Positions 1 to 8,118 of a stretch of DNA of 46,208 bases are shown here, piece after piece. The position numbers were made by a program, and so were the translations under genes. A model generated the notes under the pieces. That model was not told the DNA's origin, did not search any database, and was given only the letters and a program-made list of their open reading frames with translations. Positions within the stretch are counted from its first letter, which is position 1; every line of letters begins with the position of its first letter. Source of the stretch: Acidobacteriota bacterium (lineage in GTDB: Bacteria; Acidobacteriota; Thermoanaerobaculia; UBA5066); NCBI GenBank assembly GCA_030278895.1, contig JARXKK010000008.1, positions 1-46,208 of the forward strand, written 5' to 3'.

Positions 1-968
1 CCGTCCTCGAGGCGAAGGAAGGGCTCGCCCTCATCAACGGGACGCAGCTCACGACGGGGCTCGGCGCCCTCGCGCTGCACCGGCTCCTCAGGCTGCTGAA
101 GGCGGCGGACCTCGTGGCGGCGCTCACGCTGGACACGCTCAAAGGCACGGACGCCGCTTTCGACGCGCGCATCCACGCCGCGCGCCCGCATCCCGGCCAG
201 ATCGTTTCGGCGGGCAACCTGCGGGCGCTCCTCGCGAATTCGCCTCTACGCGAGAGCCACCGCGATTGCGGCGTCGTTCAGGACGCGTACGCGCTGCGCT
301 GCATCCCGCAGGTGCACGGCACGGCCCGCGACGCGGCGGCGCACGCGCGGCGCGTGATCGAGATCGAGATGAACGCCGCGACCGACAACCCGATGGTCTT
401 CGCCGAGACGGGCACGCTCGTGTCGGGCGGAAATTTTCACGCGGCGCCGGTGGCCCTCGTGTGCGACCTCCTGACGGCGTCGACAGCCGACATGGCATCG
501 CTGTCCGAGCGCCGGACGGAGCGACTCGTGAATCCCGCGCTTTCGGGCGACCTGCCCGCGTTCCTCACGCGAGGCGGCGGCCTGAACTCGGGGCTCATGA
601 TGATTCACGTCACCGCGGCGGCGCTCGTCTCCGAGGCGAAGTCGAATTCCTTCCCGGCGTCCGTGGACTCGATCCCGACCTCGGCGGGGAAGGAAGACCA
701 CGTTTCCATGGGCCCGATCGCGGCCCGCAAGTTCGAGAAGAACGTAGACCTCTTCCAGACCGTGCTCGCGATCGAGCTGCTCGCGGCCGCGCAGGCGCTG
801 GACCTCCGAAGGCCTCTCGTGACGTCGGCGCCGCTCGAAGAGCTGCACCGCCTCGTGCGCGCGCGCGTGCCCTTCTGGGAGGCGGATCGCCACGCGGCTC
901 CCGCCATCGAGGGTGCCCGGGCGGTCCTGACGGGCGATCTCGACGGGCTGCTCTCCCGGCTCGACTGA
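1..968 (+). CDS. hutH: Histidine ammonia-lyase, C-terminal part (5' end outside window)
   Basis: Frame is open from base 3 (VLEAKEGLALINGTQLTTGLGALAL...); HAL-family features EIEMNAATDNPMVF, SGGNFHAAPVAL and TSAGKEDHVSMG. Confidence 0.93.
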   Translation, partial: VLEAKEGLALINGTQLTTGLGALALHRLLRLLKAADLVAALTLDTLKGTDAAFDARIHAARPHPGQIVSAGNLRALLANSPLRESHRDCGVVQDAYALRCIPQVHGTARDAAAHARRVIEIEMNAATDNPMVFAETGTLVSGGNFHAAPVALVCDLLTASTADMASLSERRTERLVNPALSGDLPAFLTRGGGLNSGLMMIHVTAAALVSEAKSNSFPASVDSIPTSAGKEDHVSMGPIAARKFEKNVDLFQTVLAIELLAAAQALDLRRPLVTSAPLEELHRLVRARVPFWEADRHAAPAIEGARAVLTGDLDGLLSRLD

Positions 969-971
969 AGC

Positions 972-2903
972 TCAGTTCGCGAGCACGGACGCGAGGACCG
1001 AGGGCAGCTCGTCTGCCGGCGCGTCCGTCTCGGCGAGCGCGAGGGCCGGGAGCGAGGCGAGCGGCGCGGGAAGACGAAGGGCTGTTCGGCGCGCGCTCAC
1101 GCGGTTCACGAGAAGGCCCGGCCTGGCCCCGCGGCGGGCAAGGCCGGCGGCGAGGTCGACGGACGTCGCGAGCGCGGAGAAGTCGAGCGTCGTCGCGACG
1201 AGGTAGCGCCCGTCCGCGAGGAGGCGCGTCGCCTCGCGGCTGCGGTCCTTGAAGCCGTCATAGAGGCCGTCGAATGCGCGGAAGAAGTCGGCGAGGTCGG
1301 CGAGGAAACCGAGCCCGAGGACCTTGTCCGCTGCGCGCAGGAGCGCCGCGCCCCCGCGCGAGGCTTCGGAGAACGCGCGCCCGAAGAACCCATCGCGCCG
1401 GAGGAAGAACCGGAGGGCGTCGTTCTCGAGGAGGGTGACGAGGCGCTCGGGCGCCGCCAGGAAGTCGAGGCCGCGGGCGGCCGGCGGCGTGTCGAGGACG
1501 AGGAGGTCGATGTCCGCATCCGCCGCGTGCTCGTGGAGCGCTTCGACACCCATGTATTCGAGTACGCCGGGCAGGGAGTCGACGAGCCCGGAGTAGAGGC
1601 GGTTCGCGTGGATTCTTTTGAGCGCCTCGGGGCTTGCCGTGCGCGCGAGAAGGCGCTCGAACGTCGCCTTCGGGTCGATCTGGAGCGCGAAGAGACGGCC
1701 GCCCTTCGGGAGGCCGGCGAGCTTTACCTCGGTGGGGCGTCCGGAGCGCGCTTCCTTCTCGGAGAGCCCGAGCGCCTGCGCGAGGCGCCTCGCCGGATCG
1801 ACCGTCAGAACGATCGCCCGCCGCCCGCGGCGGGCGGCGGCGATTCCGAGGGCCGCCGAGAGCGTGGTCTTCCCGACGCCGCCGGGGCCCGTGAGGACGA
1901 TGAGCTTCTCGCGATCGAGCCAGGGCCGGAGGTCGAGGGAGCGGGGAAAGAGATTCTTTTTGCTTTCGGAGGCGCGGGGGCGGGCGGCGTGCTTCGGGCG
2001 GCCTTCGCGCGACGGCGACGACGCAAGAAGATTTTCTTCGAAGGTGGTGAGGAACGCCGAGAAAAACCGCGGCGCCGACGCGGCGACCTCGCCGTCCCAC
2101 TCGTCTTCTTCGATCTCCGGAACCTCGACGAGCGGCAGGTCTTTGTCTTTTTCCTTTCTAAGCAAATCTTCCTTTTTTTCTTCTCTTTCTTCTTTCCCGC
2201 CTCTCCCGACCCGATTCACGACGACGAGGGCCGTGACGAGACCGGCCTTCTCCCGCGCCCCCGCGATCAGCTCTTCCGTCTCCCGTGCCGCGAAATCTTC
2301 GGGCTCGGAGACGACGACGAGCGCCGCCTGCTCCGGATCCTCGAGAAGTGCGTCGAGCCACTCCGCGAGCTTTCGCACGGGCCCCGCGGGAACCGTCGTG
2401 AGGAGCGTGCGGGGGATCGCGACGAGGGAGAGCGCGTGGCCGGTGGCCGGGGCGTCGAGCACGACGAGGTCGACCCGGGGCTCGCGCGCCGTCGATTTCT
2501 TGCGCCTCAGAATCTCGCGGATCTTGCCGAGGAGGAGGAAATCGGGGAGGCCGGGCGTCGCCCGCGTGAAGAACCGGAAGGCCGGCACGGCGAGGAGGCG
2601 ATCGGCGAGCAGCCGGACGGGCGAGACGACGTGGACGAAATCGGTCAGGAGCGCGTCGAAGCCGGCCGTGAGTCCGTGGAGGCCGGGTGCGAGCTCGGCC
2701 TCGCGATAGCCCGCGTCCTTTCTTCCGAAGAGGGCCGCCGCGTCCCCGCGCCCGTCCGTGGAGACGAGGAGGACAGTGCGGCCCGCGTCCGTGGCGAGTT
2801 TTGCGAGCGCGGCCGCGACCGTGGTCTTTCCGACGCCGCCCTTGCCCGACACGACGAGGAGCCGGCGGGAGACGAGTCTTTCGAGGAGGGGCGTCGGACT
2901 CAC
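972..2903 (-). CDS. Fused tandem ArsA/Get3-family ATPase (two P-loop domains)
   Basis: Two deviant Walker A motifs (SGKGGVGKTT, TGPGGVGKTT); DAPATGHALSL in half 1, TVDPARRLAQALG and DTPPAARGLDFL in half 2; charged linker between the halves. Confidence 0.88.
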   Translation of the reverse strand: MSPTPLLERLVSRRLLVVSGKGGVGKTTVAAALAKLATDAGRTVLLVSTDGRGDAAALFGRKDAGYREAELAPGLHGLTAGFDALLTDFVHVVSPVRLLADRLLAVPAFRFFTRATPGLPDFLLLGKIREILRRKKSTAREPRVDLVVLDAPATGHALSLVAIPRTLLTTVPAGPVRKLAEWLDALLEDPEQAALVVVSEPEDFAARETEELIAGAREKAGLVTALVVVNRVGRGGKEEREEKKEDLLRKEKDKDLPLVEVPEIEEDEWDGEVAASAPRFFSAFLTTFEENLLASSPSREGRPKHAARPRASESKKNLFPRSLDLRPWLDREKLIVLTGPGGVGKTTLSAALGIAAARRGRRAIVLTVDPARRLAQALGLSEKEARSGRPTEVKLAGLPKGGRLFALQIDPKATFERLLARTASPEALKRIHANRLYSGLVDSLPGVLEYMGVEALHEHAADADIDLLVLDTPPAARGLDFLAAPERLVTLLENDALRFFLRRDGFFGRAFSEASRGGAALLRAADKVLGLGFLADLADFFRAFDGLYDGFKDRSREATRLLADGRYLVATTLDFSALATSVDLAAGLARRGARPGLLVNRVSARRTALRLPAPLASLPALALAETDAPADELPSVLASVLAN

Positions 2904-3002
2904 GGGGACCTCCGGAACTCGTCCTTCGCGCGAAATGGCCGCATAATGCTCGACTCTAGCAGGGGGCCGGTACGACCCGAGCCTCTCGCGAAAGGGTGTC
3001 GC

Positions 3003-3305
3003 ATGTCCGAATCCCTGTTCGACCAGCTCCGCGCCCGCGGCGAGGGCTTCCTCACCGAAGTTTCCAACAACCTCATGGCGAACCCGGCCTTCATCGAAGT
3101 CCTGAAAAAGGGCATCGCCGTCAAGGAAGAGGTCGATAAGCGCGTGGCCGAGGGATTGAAGGCGATGAGCGTCGCGACGCGCAAGGACATCTCGAAGCTG
3201 GAGAATCGCCTCGCCGAGTTGGAGGCCCAGCTCGAATCCATGAAGGCGCGACCCGCGAAGCCGGCGCCGAAGGCCGCACGGAAGCCGCCGGCGCGGAAGA
3301 GATAG
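3003..3305 (+). CDS. Small phasin-like / granule-associated protein (100 aa)
   Basis: MSESLFDQLRARGEGFLTEVSNNLMANPAF...; helical, Lys/Ala/Pro-rich C-terminus; C-terminal half resembles the phasin-like protein at 6790-7305 (AEGLKAMSVATRKDISKL vs EKGLHSLNVPTRKELRSL). Confidence 0.7.
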   Translation: MSESLFDQLRARGEGFLTEVSNNLMANPAFIEVLKKGIAVKEEVDKRVAEGLKAMSVATRKDISKLENRLAELEAQLESMKARPAKPAPKAARKPPARKR

Positions 3306-3307
3306 AA

Positions 3308-4435
3308 GTGGCGCGAAAGCCCGGCGGGCGCGTCGTGCGATTCCCGAAGGTCGCGGACGCCGCGCGGCGGCCCAAGGTCGTCGTGACAGGCGGCAGCGGC
3401 TTCTTCGGGGAACGGCTCGTGCGCGCGCTTCTCGCGCGCGGCGACCGCGACGTCGTGGTGTTCGACCTCGTTCCCCCGGCGGACCTTCCGGACGTGAAGC
3501 ACCGTTTCCTCGACCTCAACCTGCCTTTCGCCGACGGCACTCTTTTCAAGCTCCTGAAGGAAGAGCGGCCGGACACCATCGTCCACCTCGCGCAGCTTCG
3601 GAGCCCGTCGCGCCAGACGACCTACGCACACGAGCTGAATTCCATCGGCGCGCTGCACGTCTTCGCGGCTGCCGGCGAGGCGAAGATCCCGCGCGTCATC
3701 CTCGGTTCGACGTCTCTCGTCTACGGAGCGCGCGGCGACAATCCGAATTTCCTCACGGAAAACCATCCGCTCCAGCCCGATCCGGAGGACCGCTTCGTGC
3801 GCGACTTCGTGGAGGCCGAGAGCCACGCCCGCGCGCACGTGCGGCGCCATCCCGAGGCGCGCGTGCAGATCCTGAGATTCGTCCCCCTCCTGTCGCCCGA
3901 AGTGCGCGACTACCGCACCCGGCTCTTCGCGGCCCCGTTCTCGTGGCAGCTCATGGGGTACGACCCGCTCCTGCAGGCGCTCGACCCGGACGACGCCGTC
4001 GACGCGCTCGTGAGAGCGCTCGACCGCCCCGAGGCGCAGGGCGTCTTCAACATCGCGCCCGAAGGCGTCGTGCCGCTCTCCACCATAAGGCTGCTCTTTG
4101 GATCGCTCGGGATCCCCGTGCCGCATCCGCTCGGTTACGCGCTCTACGAGGCCGCGTGGCTCGCGGGCGTCGGCCTGATGCCGGGCGTCCACGCGCATTA
4201 CTTCCGCTATCTATGCGTGGTCGACGACGCGAAAGCCCGGCGGCTCCTCGGTTTTGCCGCGCAAAAGACGACCCTCGACGCCGTTCTCGAGACCGCGCGC
4301 GCGCGCTTCGGAGCGGGGCGCCTCGTGGACTTCGACGCGGTCGCGGACGCGGCCCGGTCCGCGCGCTACGCGTTCGAGCAGCGCGTCCACCCGCGGCGGC
4401 GGACGAACGCGGCAGCGGCGGGGGTGGCTTCGTGA
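3308..4435 (+). CDS. NAD-dependent epimerase/dehydratase (extended SDR)
   Basis: N-terminal Rossmann motif VVVTGGSGFFGERLVRALL; STSLVYGARGDN. Confidence 0.85.
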   Translation: MARKPGGRVVRFPKVADAARRPKVVVTGGSGFFGERLVRALLARGDRDVVVFDLVPPADLPDVKHRFLDLNLPFADGTLFKLLKEERPDTIVHLAQLRSPSRQTTYAHELNSIGALHVFAAAGEAKIPRVILGSTSLVYGARGDNPNFLTENHPLQPDPEDRFVRDFVEAESHARAHVRRHPEARVQILRFVPLLSPEVRDYRTRLFAAPFSWQLMGYDPLLQALDPDDAVDALVRALDRPEAQGVFNIAPEGVVPLSTIRLLFGSLGIPVPHPLGYALYEAAWLAGVGLMPGVHAHYFRYLCVVDDAKARRLLGFAAQKTTLDAVLETARARFGAGRLVDFDAVADAARSARYAFEQRVHPRRRTNAAAAGVAS

Positions 4436-5427
4436 GCGCGCGCCGCCATCCGGTTCCACACGCGGCACCGGTTCCCGCCCCGGCCGGAGCAGACACCGGA
4501 TTCGCACCATCGCTTCTCCCGGAGGACCCGGACGCCTTCGTCCACGCCATGCTGGGCGAAGCGGCGCGGTTCCTCGACGGGCGTCCGGAATTCAAGTCGC
4601 CGCGAGCTCTCGTGGACCTCTGGAACCTTTTCCGGAACCGCTCGCGCACGTTCGAGCTGGACGACTTCGGATACGACGCGGTGGCCGCGCGGCCCTGGAT
4701 CGAGCTTTTCGACTTCCTCTACACCGTCTGGTGGCGCGTGACGCTGTCGGGAGTCGACAACATTCCGATGACGGGCCGCGCGCTTCTCGTCGCGAATCAC
4801 TCGGGCGTTCTCCCGTGGGACGGCGCGATGGTCAAGCGCGGCATCGCGCGCGAGCACGCCGCGCACCGCACTGCCCGGATGCTCGTGCTGGACATGTTCA
4901 CGACGCTTCCTTTCCTGCAGCCGTGGCTTCGGCACATGGGCGAGGTTCGCGCCTGCCCCGAGAACGGCGAGCGCCTGCTCCTGCGCGACGAGCTCGTCGG
5001 CGTCTTTCCCGAGGGCGTCAAGGGTGTCGGCAAGCTCTTTCGCGACCGTTACCGCCTCGCGCGCTTCGGCCGCGGCGGCTTCGTGCGCCTCGCACTCCAG
5101 ACGGGAGCGCCGGTCATTCCCGTGACGGTCGTCGGCGCCGAGGAGATTCACCCGAACCTCACGCGCATGGACTTCATCGGCAGGCCGCTCGGGCTTCCGT
5201 ACTTTCCCCTGACTCCCACGTTTCCTCTGCTCGGGCCGTTGGGCGTCCTGCCGCTGCCGACGAAGTGGTGGATCGACATCGGAAAGCCCATCGTCTTCGG
5301 CCACGGGCCCGAGGTCGCGGACCGCCCCATGATCGTGAACGAGCTCGCGGACCAGGTGCGCTCGACGCTGCAGACGATGATCGACTCGCGCCTCTCGCGG
5401 CGCGGCAACATCTTCACGGGGGAATAG
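4432..5427 (+). CDS. PlsC-like lysophospholipid/acylglycerol acyltransferase
   Basis: GTG start overlapping the previous stop (GTGA); NHSGVLPWDGAMVK, FPEGVKGVGKLF and PVIPVTVVGAEE acyltransferase motifs. Confidence 0.82.
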   Translation: MSARRHPVPHAAPVPAPAGADTGFAPSLLPEDPDAFVHAMLGEAARFLDGRPEFKSPRALVDLWNLFRNRSRTFELDDFGYDAVAARPWIELFDFLYTVWWRVTLSGVDNIPMTGRALLVANHSGVLPWDGAMVKRGIAREHAAHRTARMLVLDMFTTLPFLQPWLRHMGEVRACPENGERLLLRDELVGVFPEGVKGVGKLFRDRYRLARFGRGGFVRLALQTGAPVIPVTVVGAEEIHPNLTRMDFIGRPLGLPYFPLTPTFPLLGPLGVLPLPTKWWIDIGKPIVFGHGPEVADRPMIVNELADQVRSTLQTMIDSRLSRRGNIFTGE

Positions 5428-5432
5428 GCGGA

Positions 5433-6719
5433 TCAGCGGCCGCGGGCCGCCTTCATGCGGTCGAGGTCGGCCTCGAGCGCGAGCAGGGAGGCGGCGAGGC
5501 GCGTCGAGACGCGCTCGCTCGCGCGGTCCGCGTGGAGTTTCACGTGCGAGAGGTTCCGCGCGCAGGCGGGGCGCAGCGTCAGGCCGTGTTTGGCGAACAG
5601 GCGCTGGAAGCTCTTGAAGTCGGAGTCGAGGAGCGCCATCGTCGAGCGGTAGGCGTATTCGGCGATGCGGATGCGCCCCGACGTGCGCATGATGTTGCGC
5701 ATGAAGTGGGGCAGGTCTTCCGGTTTCGGCTCGAAGACGACGATGTCGGCGTCGGGGTCCTCCCGGCGGTAACGCGTGAGGCCGTAGCGCAGCCGGGAGT
5801 GGAGCGTCACGCGGAACGCCTGGTCGAGGACCGTGGTGAGGCCGCGGCTCCGGAGTGGTCCCGCCTCCTCGATTCCCAGGCGCCGGATGCCGGTCTCGGA
5901 GTGCGTGATGCGCATCGGGACGAGAGGGTTCACGCAGATCGTGAGGCCGCAGCGTTCGCGGAGCGCGAGTGAGATGTGCGCGGTCTTCCGGACGCCCCCG
6001 TCGATGTAGTCGATGCCGTCGATCCGAACGGGCCGGTAGAGCCCGGGAATGGCGCACGACGCGGCTACGGCCTCCGAAATCGGCACGGCGTCGTGCCCGG
6101 GGCAACCGAACGCCGTCGTCTCGCCCGAGTCGAGGTTCACGGCGACGAGGCGAAGCGTCTTCTTGAGGCGCCGAAAGTCGTTCGTGCGCCCGGCCTGCGA
6201 GAGCCACTTCCGCATCCACGTCTCGAGTCCTTCGTTGTGGAACAGGCCGGAGGGGAGGAGCTGCCCGAGCGACTGCACGAGGTCGGTGAGCGTGGTCTCA
6301 CGGCGGTTCTTGTAAAAGTCCCAGGCGGCGTCGAGCATTGTGAAGGGGGCCGTCGCGAGGCGGCCCGCGATCTCGCCGATGTTCAGGCGGAAGAGCGCGA
6401 GGTCGTCGATGTCGGTTCGCGTGCCGGCCGATCGCGTGACGTTCCGGAAGAGGAGACCCGGCGTGACGCCGTTCGCAAGCAGGGCCGAGATGTAGGCGCC
6501 GGCCGACACCCCGACGAAGACGTCGAAGTCGGTGATCGAGATGTTCTCGAGCCGGTCGTCGAGAGCCGCCAGCACGCCGATCTCGTAGACCGCCCCCGTC
6601 ACGCCCCCGCCCGCGCACACGACGCCGAGACGCCTGGGGATGGGAGGTGGGAACGCCTTGAACGTGCGCTCGGAGGAAGCGTTCCCGGGAATTCCGGGCT
6701 GTCGACGGTTGTCGGCCAT
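5433..6719 (-). CDS. Patatin-like phospholipase
   Basis: CAGGGVTGAVYEIGVL oxyanion motif, GVSAG nucleophile elbow, YIDGGV catalytic Asp motif. Confidence 0.92.
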   Translation of the reverse strand: MADNRRQPGIPGNASSERTFKAFPPPIPRRLGVVCAGGGVTGAVYEIGVLAALDDRLENISITDFDVFVGVSAGAYISALLANGVTPGLLFRNVTRSAGTRTDIDDLALFRLNIGEIAGRLATAPFTMLDAAWDFYKNRRETTLTDLVQSLGQLLPSGLFHNEGLETWMRKWLSQAGRTNDFRRLKKTLRLVAVNLDSGETTAFGCPGHDAVPISEAVAASCAIPGLYRPVRIDGIDYIDGGVRKTAHISLALRERCGLTICVNPLVPMRITHSETGIRRLGIEEAGPLRSRGLTTVLDQAFRVTLHSRLRYGLTRYRREDPDADIVVFEPKPEDLPHFMRNIMRTSGRIRIAEYAYRSTMALLDSDFKSFQRLFAKHGLTLRPACARNLSHVKLHADRASERVSTRLAASLLALEADLDRMKAARGR

Positions 6720-6730
6720 CAGTTCCTTGA

Positions 6731-6764
6731 CGAAAAAGGCGCCGCGCCTTGCGGGCGGCGCCTT
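6731..6764 (-). terminator. Rho-independent terminator for the phaR-like/phasin-like transcript
   Basis: Perfect 10-bp stem AAGGCGCCGC/GCGGCGCCTT with 9-nt loop; on the minus strand the stem is followed by a T-run (TTTTTCGTC). Confidence 0.8.
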
Positions 6765-6789
6765 GAAGTTTATCCGATTCCGGAACGTT

Positions 6790-7305
6790 TCAGCGGCGGT
6801 TTCGCTTCGCGCGCGGGGCTTTGCGGGTCTTGAGCGCGTCGATCTTCTTGCCGAGGCCGTCCACCTTGGCCGAGAGCGAGCGGAGCTCCTTGCGGGTCGG
6901 GACGTTCAGGCTGTGAAGGCCCTTTTCGACGGCCGTGCCGACGGTCTCGGTCACGTTCTTCGCGACGCCTTCCGCGCGGCGCGCGGCTTCGGCGCCGGCC
7001 TTCTGGACGCGGGACTGCACGTCGGCGCCGGCCTTGACGGCGTTCGCCCGGAGCATCTGGCCGAGATCGCGGCCCTGCTCCATGACGTCCTCCGCGAACG
7101 CGCGCGGATCCTTCGCGAGAGACTGGGCGTTCTTCCTGAGGTCCTTGGCGGCGACCTTGACCTGCTTTTCGGTCTTGGCGGCGGCGTTCTTGGCCTTGGC
7201 GCTGAAGGCGTCGAACCTGGTGCCGGCCGTCTTCAGGGCCTTTTCGACGGGAGCCGGGACGTGGAAGGGAAGTTTCGGAGCGGCCTTGCGCGTGGTGGTC
7301 TTCAT
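6790..7305 (-). CDS. Phasin family / PHA granule-associated-like protein
   Basis: MKTTTRKAAPKLPFHVPAPVEKALKTAG...VGTAVEKGLHSLNVPTRKELRSLSAKVDGLGKKIDAL; phasin/PhaF-like helical, AKP-rich composition; ATGA overlap with the upstream PhaR-like gene. Confidence 0.75.
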   Translation of the reverse strand: MKTTTRKAAPKLPFHVPAPVEKALKTAGTRFDAFSAKAKNAAAKTEKQVKVAAKDLRKNAQSLAKDPRAFAEDVMEQGRDLGQMLRANAVKAGADVQSRVQKAGAEAARRAEGVAKNVTETVGTAVEKGLHSLNVPTRKELRSLSAKVDGLGKKIDALKTRKAPRAKRNRR

Positions 7306-8033
7306 GCTGTTCTCCTCTTTCTGGTCTGTTTGCGGGCGTGAATCTTGATGGCGGGTCTCGGTGAGGGCGGCGCTGCGCGGCGCGTGCGAGACGGTTTCGG
7401 AGCCTCTGTGGGGAAGGCGCTCCTGGCGAGGGACTCGAGCTGGGCGAGACGTGTCCGGAGGTCGCCGATCTCTTTCGCGAGCTCGGGGTGCGTGACGGGG
7501 GAGAGGCGGCTCGCGATGTCGCGGACACTGCCGACCAGGTCGGCGAGGCTCTCGCGGAACACGAGGCCGACGTCTTCGCGCAGGCGCGTTCCTTCTTCCC
7601 ACGTGAGCCGGCCCTTCTCGACGAGCCCGCCCACGATCTTCTCCACATCTTGACGGGCGTCCTCGATGCGGCGCGTGAGCGGGGCCAGGGTCTTGCCGAG
7701 GCTCTCGGGGCTTGCGGCCCGGCGCAGGGAATCCGCCACCCGGGTGCCACCGACGCGCTCGACGGCCTCCGCGACCGTTTCCGCGGCCTCGCTGCCGGCC
7801 CGGAGAAGGCGGGCAAACGCGTCTGCCGAGGCGACGACCGGCGTCCGTCCCGACGCGAGGGCGCGGGAGAGCACGCGGGCCGTGATGTCTTCGCCCGAGT
7901 CCGCGGCGATGACGACCACCTGGTCGCCCGCCGAAACGGCCTTCGCGAGATCGGACAGGGTCACGAAACGGCGTTCGCGCGCCTCGTAGAGCTTGCGGTT
8001 CCGGTAGCGGACGATGCGGCGGGGTTCGCTCAT
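7302..8033 (-). CDS. PhaR-like polyhydroxyalkanoate synthesis regulator
   Basis: N-terminal PhaR DNA-binding domain signature IVRYRNRKLYEARERRFVTLSDLAKAVSAGDQVVVIAADSGEDIT. Confidence 0.85.
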   Translation of the reverse strand: MSEPRRIVRYRNRKLYEARERRFVTLSDLAKAVSAGDQVVVIAADSGEDITARVLSRALASGRTPVVASADAFARLLRAGSEAAETVAEAVERVGGTRVADSLRRAASPESLGKTLAPLTRRIEDARQDVEKIVGGLVEKGRLTWEEGTRLREDVGLVFRESLADLVGSVRDIASRLSPVTHPELAKEIGDLRTRLAQLESLARSAFPTEAPKPSRTRRAAPPSPRPAIKIHARKQTRKRRTA

Positions 8034-8043
8034 GGAATCAAGA

Positions 8044-8091
8044 TAACGCGTCGCGTAATTCCTGTCAAGGGGAATCTGACGCGGTGCGTTA
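8044..8091. promoter_or_regulatory. Two operator-like imperfect palindromes between phaR-like and hutU
   Basis: TAACGCGTCGCGTAA (8044-8058) and TGACGCGGTGCGTTA (8077-8091), identical at 11 of 15 positions, start-to-start spacing 33 bp. Confidence 0.55.
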
Positions 8092-8118
8092 GATTGCCCC
8101 TCCGGCTAACATGCCGGC

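Noticed and set aside
972-2903. Arsenic-resistance function for the ArsA-family gene
   Set aside because: No arsB, arsR or arsD in the window and no cysteines in the protein.
1527-3305. 592-aa plus-strand ORF antisense to the ArsA-like gene
   Set aside because: High-GC shadow ORF; only its 3' part (3003-3305) is a credible gene. The antisense strand has clear ATPase motifs.
4366-6219. 617-aa minus-strand ORF over the acyltransferase/patatin region
   Set aside because: Low-complexity shadow ORF; competing frames carry real motifs.
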